Part shown: one piece after another, positions 23,501 through 35,500 of the stretch
How the letters are laid out: each line of letters starts with the position of its first letter
Numbering within the stretch: the stretch's first letter is position 1
Assembly: GCA_037013685.1 (NCBI GenBank)
Contig: CM072906.1
Span: forward strand, 9,112,001 to 9,176,000
Direction of reading: 5' to 3'
Origin: Acridotheres tristis
Lineage: Eukaryota > Chordata > Aves > Passeriformes > Sturnidae
DNA length: 64,000 nt
The notes under the pieces: generated by a model
The model's database searches: none
Told to the model about the DNA's origin: nothing
Seen by the model: only the letters and a program-made list of their open reading frames with translations
Program-made: the position numbers and the translations under genes

Positions 23501-26500
23501 TGCACGATGTTCTTGTGGCTCCTGCTGCAAGGTGACAGGAACAGGCAGGTTCCTCACACTGAGCATATTTATCTTCCTGGGGCATTCTCAAACAGTGACT
23601 AAAGCTCAAAACAAGGCATTACCAAATAATCGTGATTGTGGTAAAACAACAGCCCTGCTCTGCTTCAGCAGGGTATCACTGCAGATCTCTTTTTTTTCGA
23701 GCACTGTTTGACTTTTCCTTGCAACCATTAGAAAAATAAGAGGCAGAGCAGGATGCTTGTGAGGATATCCTGGAAATTTCCAAGCCTACATTTAAACTAC
23801 AAAATATTTCAATGTCTTATTAATCACAGCTGTATTTTGGGGTGCTTAATAACTGGTATTGTTACAAGTAACACCTGCCTCTGTTTGGGGGGAATAAAAA
23901 TGTGCAAGCATATCATACTTTGTTTCCTTTGGGTGTTTGCCAGGTTTGTGTATATCCTGGTTGGGTTTCTTCCTAGTTAAACTAGTTGGGTTCTCTTGCT
24001 TGTTTTTTTTGGGGGGGAGGATGAGAGAGAGGGTGTGTAGGTTTTAGAAGCCAAAGGAAAAAAAAGTGCTGGATCTCGTGCAACTGAGATTCAGCATATG
24101 AGCAAAATGCCAAAATTATATATTAAAAAGTAGTGACAGCTGGAATAAACTGCAAGTCAAAAAAAAAAAAAAACCCAAACCAACAAACCGAAAACAACCC
24201 AAATAACCAAAAAAAACCAAAACCTGGAAAAAGTCAACTTCTTATATTCTGTAGATTGTTGGGGTGAGGATGAGTTTTGAGGGAGAGTGTTTCTGTAAAG
24301 AATTAAGTTTGTTGGCAGAAGTCAGGTTTCATACTCTCTAGTCAGTGTTTTGTACAGATTTCAGTTCTTTTTCCTTTGTGCCTCTGCTTTAGACTCTATT
24401 TTGCATATTTATCTCGTGGCTTTGGTTCTCAAGGTGCTTTGTTGCTTTAGTGTTCTCTGTGCAGGTGTTTGTTGCAGTCACACAGTGCCAGCCTCGTCTT
24501 GGACTTGTGTTGGTTAGCAAGGAGCTTCATCCCATGTTCATTTTCCTTTTGGAATGCCCTTTCTGGATTGTGTGCTTCTCTTTTCTTCCAATTGATTTTT
24601 CTTGAAAATGATTTGTTCTTGGAACATTTTCTGGTGAGATCATTAAGCACAGGAGCAGTTGGAGATGACATTAATTTGGTTTCAGTCAATTTCAGGTATT
24701 CTTTGAACCAAAGAAAACGAACAAACAGGAATTTGCTGACTGTTGACAACAAGCAGCTGAATGTCTGATGTCTGCATTGCAGCAGAGGTTGAGTTTACTG
24801 ATGGAGAATCATTAGAAGCATCATTTTTGTCCATTAGACCTTAACAAGCTTGTCCCAAGGCTTTGTTCTCCGGGGGTTTGATGGGAGTGAGGAGGATGAG
24901 CTGCCCCTGAAATGAAGTGTGGCTTTGCTGCTGCTTCAGTTCCGAGCTTCCCTGCCTGGGGAGAACAGCCAAGGTCACCGGCACAGGCTGAGGGAGCTGA
25001 GCATCCCAGAATCCCTGAGGGGCTTCTGCTGTGCCCCAGGCACTGAGCTCCCCTCCTCCCGCTGTGTTGGGGGTCAGAAATGAAATGTGTGATGGTTTCA
25101 CACACGTGTACGACCTCTCTGTCACCTGGCAGGAGCAGAGTGTGCTCTGAGTGCTGCTGGGCTCAAAGCAGATCCTTCTAGCACCTCTTCCAATTAAAGC
25201 CTCACAGTGAAGGAGAATCATTACCTCATGAGTTTTTGCCAGTTATTATTATTAACACATGCCTTACTTCTGTAGTCTAAATTTAGATGTGAACTGAACT
25301 GTCTTTTCTTGTTATGTCTCTACTGATTTGAAACTTCTTGTCTTCTGACTTGTGCTACACAGACTGCTTTTTTTTTTTTTTTTTTTTTAACCTCTAACTC
25401 TGGGTTGTGTTTCCTCATCTGGTATCTCCCAACTTCCCTACATTTTCAGTATCCTTGTTGAGTCTGAGACACCAGAACTCATCATAATTGAGATAATGAG
25501 GTCACATCATGAACAGAGGTGTTGAGCTCCTGCTGAACAATAATTCCAATTTCCACTTCATTTCCTCTGGGCTGATTGAGCTCCAAGCAGGCTGGGTTTT
25601 CCCAGTTCCTGAGGAGAATTGTGTGTGAGGCTCAGACTTTGTATCCCTTGTGCTGGACTCTGTGGAACACAAACTCTGCTGCTCTGGCCCAGAGAGCAGA
25701 GCAGGAGGGAACATTTGGGATGTGCAACCACTGGGCTCTAAAAGCTGTCTCTGAATTCATACTCATTAAATAATACTTTTTTTTCTTGGTTATTTATTTG
25801 ATTGAGATCTGAGATTAGCCTGGTAGTTGGCATTGTGCTTTCCAAGGAGAGCTGGAATTTTGGTTTTTATGCCTGAAACATTATTCAGTAGAAGCAGTGC
25901 TTGTCCAGAGGGTCTGTAGATGATTTTGAAATTGATATAAAACCATGGAATGTACCTAAATTTCGAACTGTTTATTTTTGGTAATGAGTCATTTGTCAAC
26001 AGATTGATTCCTGTTGACTCAGGAAAACTTTTTCCTTCCTTGTTGAGTGGGGAAGGAAGATGGTGGTTTCAGCCCAACTTTTTTCCCAAATTCTGCTCTT
26101 TGTTAGGTACACTGTCCTTCCCCAGTCTGGCCTGATACTCCATATTACATTATTAGGCATTACAAAACATGCTGAGGAGCTTCTTGGATTTCCTCTGTAA
26201 TTCTTACTGAAATATCCATGTTTTTCAATTCTCTTCCAAACTGGAGCAACAGGAGCATATTTTTCAAATTGCGTCTTCTTCAGTTCCTCTTCTGGAGGAT
26301 CCTTGTACATCTGGCTGGAATTATCCCCCATCTGCTTTAAAAAATTATTAAAAAATATATATTTTTTATTATGTTTAGAGAAGTTTGGGTTTTTTTGGTT
26401 TTTGTCTACCCAGGGAGAGAAAGAAAAGAACTTTAATATAATTATGATATAATAAAGTTGCAAGTCAATGTCATTAATCTGTTTAATTGGAGACACCACA

Positions 26501-29500
26501 ATGAGCAGCTTTTGTAACACACCCACCTGGACATGCAATTGAACATTCAGCCTTAGATCCCAAGATCTTGGTTGTGGGTTTCTCACAGCTGTGCACAGCA
26601 GCTGGATTGTGTGTGTGTGTAATAATCCACCTGTATATTAAATTTATACCTGTCCTCAGTGCCACAACTCACGTGTGAGCTGATGGAGTTGGGAGTCATC
26701 TTGCAGGCTTTGAGTCATTTTTCCATAGTTAAAGAAAAAGAAATCCCTGGTGGGTTCCAAATAGGTCAGGCTGGTGTCTAAAAGGCATTTCTCTCTTCAG
26801 AACAGGACAGTTCTCTAGAAGTCCAGAGCTCTGTGTTCATGTCAGGACATGTTTTTCTTGACTCCAAGTTTTGTTTTGTTTTCGTGTTATGTAGCAAGGC
26901 TGTGGTCAGGAATTCTGTCTTTCTCGAGCTTTAACAAGGGAATCATTTCTTCATTGCTCCCAACTGCTTCTCCATGAGTGTTACTGCATCTCCTGGAATT
27001 ATTTCACAGTTTGATGTATACTCACTATTTCCATGTCAAATTTCGTTTGAAAATGTTGCTGTAACAGCCACAACAGTTCCAAGAGGCTTCCAGCTGAGTT
27101 AATTCCTCAAAATGTTTGCCAGTATGTCGAGGGAAGGGGTTACAGGGGTAGTAAAAGTCCCAAAAATGTTGTATTTCAAGTTAGAGCAGTGAAAAATCGC
27201 AGCTTGGACTTTGGGGCCTGAGCCAAACTTGACATGTGCCTGAAATTATTGATGTTCCAAATCTGAGGGTCCTGTGGGACCTTCCCCTCCCTCCCAGCCC
27301 ACCAGGCCATTTACTCCTTGCCAGATGCAGAATCTCATGTAAGAGGGATTCTCTCCTTACAAGAAGTGTTTATGTAACCTCATAAATATATAAATTTTTA
27401 AAAGTCTTACTATGGTTAATTTTTGATAAACCAGGAATCTCTGGGATTTTGCAAGGTGATGGGAGGGAGTGATACTGTACTTGAGCATTGTGAGATGTGA
27501 TGGTGTTTTTGGTTGCCTTAAATCCTTCTACAAATGCTTTGGGGATGTGTCTAAGCCTCCTCCACAAACGATCTCATCAATTCTTGATGGAAGCCCACCT
27601 TCACTTAGGGCATGGAATACCAGGCAATTTAAACAGAATTTAAACAGCCTTTTTTTTTTTTTACTGCAGAAAATACATTTCAGGTTTTATAGAACATTCA
27701 CTGTGAGACAGCTGTGCTGAAGGAATGAGAACATTTAACCATGACTGTAGCTTTTAAATACAGCAGACTGGCTGTTCCTTCAGTGCCAGAGAGAATCCAG
27801 CTCCAGCAGGAGCTCTGATCCCTTTGAAGTGCAGGGACACGCTGCTTTATCTGAGCAGTAACTTTGCATGCAAACTTGCTCTGTTTTTTAAAGACTTCTT
27901 TTTTTTTTTTTATGTTCCCCCAGCAAAATAGATAGTGAAAAGAAAAACATTCATTTCTGGCAATTGACATTATTAGGTCAAAATATTTTTGAAGATTTTT
28001 TTTTTTTTAGGTCGTGTTGTTAAAATAACAAATTTGCTGTGCTCTAGAGCCAGTGTCGTGTGCTTTTATAAGAGTTGACTAGAACGAAATTTTTGGCTGG
28101 AGATGTTCTCACGTGCTGTGTTTGGAATATTAATTCACATCTCCCAGTGTTTGTGGAGAAAAAGGTGAAGCAGGCACCAGATGCTTATCACTGGAAGCAT
28201 TTTAAGGCATTATTAAAACTGGGAGGAATATTAATATTTCCATTGAAGCACTGCTGGTGCCTGTGGCAGGTGTGGTGTGGTGCTTCCTTAGGTCATGTTC
28301 CCTCCTGTGCTCATCTGTGGGTCAGGGCCTTTAAAATAATGGGAATTAAGAGTTCACAATGGATTTCTCTGACATTTATTTGCACAGTCCCTTTGTACCT
28401 GTGTAAATCCATAGCATTTATAGCCTGATGGGACAGAATTTAACCATGCACTGCATGGACAGCTGCCCGTGGTTTATTGTGAATAACTCAGCTGATAAAT
28501 TTGCTTATCTACAGACACAAATCACTGTGGGTGTAAAACAAGCAGTGCTTTTAATAAATGCATGACAAGACTCCAGTTTTCCCATTTTTTGGTGGGGGAA
28601 TCACCTGTGGAAGCTCAGGTGTCAGTGGGGACAGGGCTGGTGCCTGTCTGTACTGCTGGTTTTAGTGAATTCTTGCAGAACTTGTGGGTTTGGGTTTATT
28701 TCTATCTGATATATTTGCATTGCTGCACCCTAGATTATGTGTTATTTAAACATGTCTTGAAAACATTTGATAGCAAATCTGTCAACTGTAGTTTTTGCTG
28801 ACTTCAGTAGTTTGTTGATTTTGTCTTGTATTTGTAGCTTTCATGAGGCAATGTTTTGGTGATGCAGGAGGGCACAAACACCTGGAAATACATTCATAGA
28901 TTAAGTGGTTTCAAGTTTCTTTCTTTTTTTAATAGACCTCTCATAGCTCAGCTTTTAACACTGAGATTACGCTCCTGAGGTGAAATCTTCTGATAAGGAA
29001 CTTACTTTTTAGCCTGCTGAATTTCAGTGCTTTAAAGTCTAGATTTCATCATAAGCTCTCTGCTAGTAAACTGAATTTCCCAGAAAAACTCGATCTTAAT
29101 TTTCAAGATTAATTTACCTGATGTTTTTTTCAGCTTTACCAACAGGGCCGCTTGTGCCAGCTGGGTAGTGAATTTTGTGAACTAGAAGTTTTTGCAAAGG
29201 TGCTACGAGCTTTAGATAAAAGGTGAGTGTTTTAACAGATAATAATTCTCATTTCAACTCTTAATCTATCTAGGAAGAGATGTTAAAAAAGGCACAATGA
29301 AGAAAAACAAATGATGCAAACCCCCCCAGTTGCTCAACAGAGAGAGATCAGTGCCCAGAGTCCCTGGGAGTGGCAGTCACAGCACCCATTTCCTGCTGAT
29401 TGAGCAAATCCTGAGGGAAGCTGATAGGATTGCCCCAGTTTGAGGAGTTTTCCTGTCATGACATTTATCAATTTCTGGCGTTACAGAACTTGACTGTTTC

Positions 29501-32500
29501 GGCTCAGGTTCTTTGTAACCGGGATGAGCTTGGAGTCTTGAGCCCGCGGCTGTGTGATGTTAATGGAGCCATCGCTGCTCGTTTGTCTGCGAGTGCTGGG
29601 GCAGGGGGGATCTGGGGCCTCTCCCTGCCGAGTTTGAGCTGGAAACCGTCTCCAGTGATAATCCTGTGTGGGCAGCCTGTGTCTGCCTTCCAGCAGAGGG
29701 TGTCCCTGCAGAGGACTTTGTGTGCCCTGGCTTTGTGTTGGATCCCCCGGCGCCTGGGATCCATCAGCTCATCCTCACGGTGGGGCCTGGACTCCTCTGC
29801 TTCGGGTTTGAGGGAGCTTGGGCTTGATTTTCTGTCCTTGGAATTCGTGAGAACCAACTGACTGCCTTCAAACCTCCGTGTGTAACCACATTCTGCTCTC
29901 TTTGTTGCAGACATCTGCTCCATCACTGTTTCCAGGCTCTGATGGACCATGGAGTCAAGGTTGCTTCTGTCCTGGCCTATTCCTTCAGCAGACGGTGCTC
30001 CTACATTGCAGAGTCAGATGCTGCTGTGAAAGAAAAAGCAATCCAGATTGGCTTTGTTTTAGGTAACTGCTGCTCATGGGCTCTTTGCTTTCTCTCTTGC
30101 AAGCTTCAGTTAATCTAACATTAATGTTTTTCTTTTTAAAGAACTGTCTGTTCTGAAATGGAATTTTGAGAAAGCTACTTGGTGTCTTAAAGAAATATAT
30201 TGGATTTTAGTAGCTAAGAATGTATAAACTTTTTAGTTCAAATAGTTTAGGTTGAAATTGGTTTGCAGATGTGATGATGTATTTGCATGATTTTAGTGTA
30301 GGTAAGTTTTGGGGGTTTTTTGACAGAAATCTGGAGGGAAATTCTGTAATATCAAAAAACCATCCTATACCAAAGTATTATTTCTGTCAGCTGTAGGAGA
30401 ATTCTCCTCTTACATTTCATCCTTTCCAGTCAGGAGGGTTTGACCTTGACAGGATTTCTGTCTGTAGAAGCAGGTCTGACATAAGTGATCATCTTGCAAG
30501 ACCTGAGCAAACCCTTTTTCTCTTCAAACTGCTGTTTGTTGCTGATTTTTGCAGGGGGGTTCCTGTCAGATGCAGGCTGGTACAGTGATGCTGAGAAGGT
30601 TTTCCTTTCCTGCCTTCAGCTGTGCACCCTCCACGATGAAATCCTTCACTGGTTCCGTGCTGTGGAGTGTTGTGTGAGGTGAGCTCACCTTCAATTCCTG
30701 GGAAACCTTGGAGCCATCCAGCTCCAGATGCTCCTTTGGTGTTCTGCTGCACCAAAACACTTTCCTGGCTGGAGCTGAAGATCAGGAGGTGCTTGTTTTA
30801 CACTAATCCCTGGATTTTCAGCTCTAAGTTGGCAGCACAGTACAATGGATTAAAAAACCCAGTGTTTTGCTGTCCTATGTGATCTCTCATGGGTAACACT
30901 GCTGGATGATAAGAGTGGTCCAGCAGTTCTTGTTTTCTCGAGGATTTTTGCATGTGAAGGAATTTTCTGTGTTGCACTTTGCTGAAGTTCTATTTACTAC
31001 AAAGAGAATTTGGCAAATCCAAATGCAAACAAAAATAGATACAGTTGAGCAGAAATTAAGGCCAAACTTACCTTTCCTGATTCCAGATTTAGCAAAAGAA
31101 CTTGCTCCATGCTGAGTGCTTAGCTCTGGGTTTGGATGTCCAATTCTTGTGGGCACCTCCAGCCACAGCTGAAAACATTTAGAAAAGGTGTTTTGTTGGT
31201 TTTTTGGTTTTTTTTGCTGTTAGAGTTTTGAAGCTGCCTTGTTTTCCTCAGGGCCTGCAGGGGTTCACATTTCATTGGCAGAGGTCTCTGTTGCTCTTCC
31301 CCCTGTGTGTCGAGGTGTGATGAACTGCAGGCAGGAGCTGGCTGGCTTTTGTTGCTCTCACCATGACCAACCTGGTTTTGCACATTCCAGATGTGCCCAT
31401 GGGCACCTGGAGGCTGCTGGGCAGAGTTAAAGTAGAGTTGTTTTTTTTTTTTTTTTTTCTTTTAGCTGCTGTAACAAAGAACAAAGCATGTGCTGTATTT
31501 ATCTGAATATAGAGCAAAACTTGTTTGGAAAGCTGCTCCAAAAAAAGCCCTGCATCTTGTTTATGGCTGGGCAAACACGAAGAGTAAAGAGGCTTTGCCA
31601 AGAGCTGCTGATGTCCTGTGCCAGCCCCAGGGCCATGGCAACACTGCTCTGCCTGGTTCTGCTGGCTGCCATTCCAGAAATGGTGCCAGGAGCCTGGGCA
31701 CACGTATCCAGCTTCCTAGAACTGGGGACTGATGGATACAGAGCCACAGTTACTGCTTGGTCCTTTGCCTTCTAATTAATCTAAAAAAAGTTTTCTCGTT
31801 GTATCAAGCTCTTTGGCAAGCTGGAGAAGTTGCTTAAAAATAACTCTGTCACCTTCTCCAAATAGAAATGAAAAGAAAGGAAAGAAAGGCAGGGGGGAAA
31901 AAAGGGAACTGTCTCTGCTGGTCAATAGTGTGGAAAGGAGATTTTTATTCTGTGCTAGAAGAAAGCGTCCTGTGTTAGAATGAGCCCTTCTGACCTGGGC
32001 TGTTGGCTCTGTTTGGTAGAGACATGCATTGTTCCCCGGGGAGCTCTGCTGGGACATCACCCTCTGGGCAGCAGGGGGACTGGGACATGTTCTGGCATCT
32101 CCCAAACACTCAGCATCGTTGGTTTGGGGTTGTAGCAACCTGAAAGAATGTCAAGACTTTGAGAAGGGCTAAATCTGTAAAATCTAAACACCTTTATGTG
32201 GCAGAGTGCAGTTGTTACACTCAGTTTACTGCTTTTCAGCTCAAGAATAAACTTTGTGTTGTTACCACCTGATCCTCACTGCTGGAGGCTCTTGCACTGG
32301 AGTTGGGGGAGTTTTAAAGAAACAAAATTCAAGTCTGTCTTGTGAAAGTACCACACTTCTAAAAAGTGGTAGCTCTTGCTCTAAAGCTAACAAGTCAAAT
32401 CTCTGGAAGTTGAATTAATGAATTGCAATATTAATAGAACAGTTTAAAAAGTGTGAAGTTTTGTGTTATTTAAGCTCAGCTGGGTGTTTCCTTGTCCTGG

Positions 32501-35500
32501 CAGCAGTAAATTCTGTGGAGAAGCTGGGAAGGTGTGAGGTTTCTCTGAGCTTTCCCGGGAGTGTGGTGCTCCTTTTGTTTTGCCTGCTGTCATTATTCTG
32601 TGTTCAACAATAAGGTACAAATGCATCACACAAATACGTGGTTCTCCCACTTCATTGTTGCACATTTGGCTGATTCTTGGGTTGTTTTCTTCTGGTGGTT
32701 TTAGACTTCCTAAGCTGCTCTGAGAGGCTGAGTTTGTTGGGGGAGGTTAGTCCCCAAAAGCTGTTATTGCAGACATCAAAGGAGGTTCAGAGCCATTAGC
32801 ATAAACGTCCCGAGGCCTTTTCTCTTCCTCTTGGCTTTATCTCCTAAGATTCCTGTGGATTAATAAAGGATTTTTTGCCACTCAGAACTGGATCACATAA
32901 ACTCTGCTTATCCTAGAGGATTGGCTTAGGTTTAGCTTGGTTTTTGGGGAGATTTCTTTGTTTCTAGACACTATCACTGAAGCATCCAGACACTGGATAT
33001 GATGTTTCCCAGGAGCTTATCTAAATTGCAGTGCTATCCCCACTGGCTTATTCCATTACATGGGATTTGGGCTCCGTGATTTTGATGTTGCAGAGCAGCT
33101 CCCAACTGAATGGTGTCGGCAAAATAGTTTTTTTCTCTTTAGGAAAACTGTTTACTTAATTCTTCTGTCGTTTCTTTATAATGCCTGTCTCTTATTGCTG
33201 GAATGTTCCTGTGACCAGGCACACAGTGCACTTGTACATGGTGTTTGGTTCTGAGGCTTTATTTAAGGAAAAATGTGGGTGTTGCTTTTTGCTGTCTGTT
33301 GTTGAGCCACGGTGCTGTTTCCCACTGGAGAGCTGGAGTTCTTGTAGCTTTTGCAGAGTTTTGAAGGGCTTTGCTTTTGATGTTCTCTTTGTGCAGCAAA
33401 TGCTCATCTGTTGTGTGCTTGCCTTCACGCCCTGCTTAGGAAAACAGGGACTTTATTTCCTTTCTTGTTACTGTTTGAGTTTGGTGATGCATTTGGGTGG
33501 GAAACAGAAGGGCAGTGTTAGACAGGCTGAGTTTTTAGGATGAGCTGAGGGGAATGACTGCAGCAGCTTCAATTTCTACTTGGAGCAAGTGGAAACAGGT
33601 TTAGAAAAGAAACGGAGCAAGAACTTCACTGTTCACTCCTTCCCCTTTAACAATTGATTGCAGTTTTATCCTAATGTATCATATCAGGACTAGAATGCTG
33701 TTCCTGTACATTAACCCACATAGTCAGAGCTGGAGCCTCTTTGTAATGCAGCTTCACATTCTGCTTCCCTTCCCTCTGTGCAGTTCTCTCCCTGTGCTGT
33801 TGCCCTGATTTCCCAAGCTTTGCCTGGTGTTCTCAGTCTGTTACTCACTGTCTGATGACACATTTCCAGCAGGGACAGGGGAGGTTAATTCACCAAAATT
33901 CCATGTCTGCTCCCTGGCAGGTGTTTGCCATGGAGGAGGAGCAGCTGCTCTGGCTGGGAATCCAGCTCTGCCCTTGAGGCTTGGAATATCAAAACACATC
34001 CACTGCAAATTCACCTGATTAAAGCCAGTGAGCATCAGCCTGCACTAATACACAAATTCTTTTCTTTTATTTGTAATAAGTGCCACAAGCTGGAACTGTT
34101 ACTTCTCTGGAGGAACAGGAGTAGGTTTCAGCAGTGCTGGGTGTTACTGGCTGTGTTTGGGTGTTGATCCTCCAGATGGGAAGGCAGCAGGGTAGGAGAA
34201 GGAAGAGCAGGGGGTGTTTGAATTGTGGTCAATAAAATGGTCTGTCCTGGGGGAGCTGGATCTCGTGTGGAATGGATGTGACTAAATCCTATGTGAAGAC
34301 CTCCCCCAAGCCCCAAAGCACAAAAATGCCCACTTGGAGCTACTCAGGGTTTTGAGGAGGAAAGTGTAGGGATGCAAGAAAATGAGCTGTGTTGTACTTA
34401 CTGGGGCTGATTGAGGTTCCACCCTTTGGGAAGGGATTTCAGACTGTGTAGGGCAGGGCTTTGGGAGAGAAATTGCACCAGCATTGGGAAGAATGGACTT
34501 TGTGGAAAATAACACACAGAGGCACCACACCAGAATGGTTCAATGCAGAACTGTATTAATAGGTAAAATCCTGTGACGTCTCCAGCAGGAAAAATTCCTG
34601 CCTTGTGCTCAGGCAGGGCTCCAGCCCTGAGTGTCCCCCAGGAGCTCCCTGGTGCTGCTGCAGGCAGAGGCTCCCCCAGCTCCCTCAGCAGCTCTCTCTG
34701 CATCCCCCAAGGTTGCTGCACGTTCGGAATGGCAACTGCAAGTACCACCTGGGAGAGGAGACCTTCAAGCTGGCCCAGTCGTACATGGAGAAGCTGGCCA
34801 AGCACGGGCAGCAGGCCAACAAGGCAGCGCTGTACGGCGAGCTCTGCGCGCTGCTCTTCGCCAAGAGCCACTACGACGAGGTGAGCGAGGCTGGGGCCTC
34901 TCCTGCCACTGCCAGCCCCTGCACGGGCCTCAGCACTCCTGCTGCTGCTCTCCTGGGCTCTGTGTGCCACTGCCACAGCAAGAATTCATTCATCTGCTGC
35001 TGTTTGCATGTCGTGGTCTCCTCACAGCACTTGGACCAACGTCACATGTTTAACTTTGCCCGTATGTGTTGGCCACCTGTAAATGAAATATTATAAAAGC
35101 TTATTTTAATAATTGAAAATGAATAGCAGAACAGTCTTTGCACCTGTTTGTAAAACAGGTCTGAAGTGTAACTACTCCATAAACTGATTTTCCTTTAACC
35201 CCTAAGTTCACTATGCTGTCCTACACAATGGGAATTGTGAGAATTGCTTAAAGATTATAAAATACTTGTTCTATCCATAAAAGTCACTGTAATATTCTAA
35301 ACCTTAGATTAATATAGAATACTTACATATTCACTGTTAACCTTAAAAGTGGTTTTTAAGTCTGTCTTTTAAGGCATAACTGGACAATTCATTACACATA
35401 AGCAATCAAACTGTATATTTTAAATTTTGGAATGTAAATGACCACGTCTTCAGAGGCAGGTAATATTTTTTTCTTAACGTTCCAATGTTGTGAAGTTGCA

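Larger units (their letters stand above)
20560..29133 (+). other. APPBP2 intron 1
   Basis: 8.6-kb first intron. It holds the 3' part of the CpG island, an inverted pair of CR1 tails (22,068-22,285 and 22,485-22,600), an A/C-rich low-complexity tract (24,158-24,225), poly-T runs (20,931-20,948; 25,371-25,388) and an unexplained antisense open frame at 25,996-26,586. No alternative first exon recognised. Confidence 0.8.

Noticed and set aside
23136..23609. 157-codon minus-strand frame in APPBP2 intron 1
   Set aside because: No recognisable domain, no splice or promoter context; weaker than the 25,996 frame.
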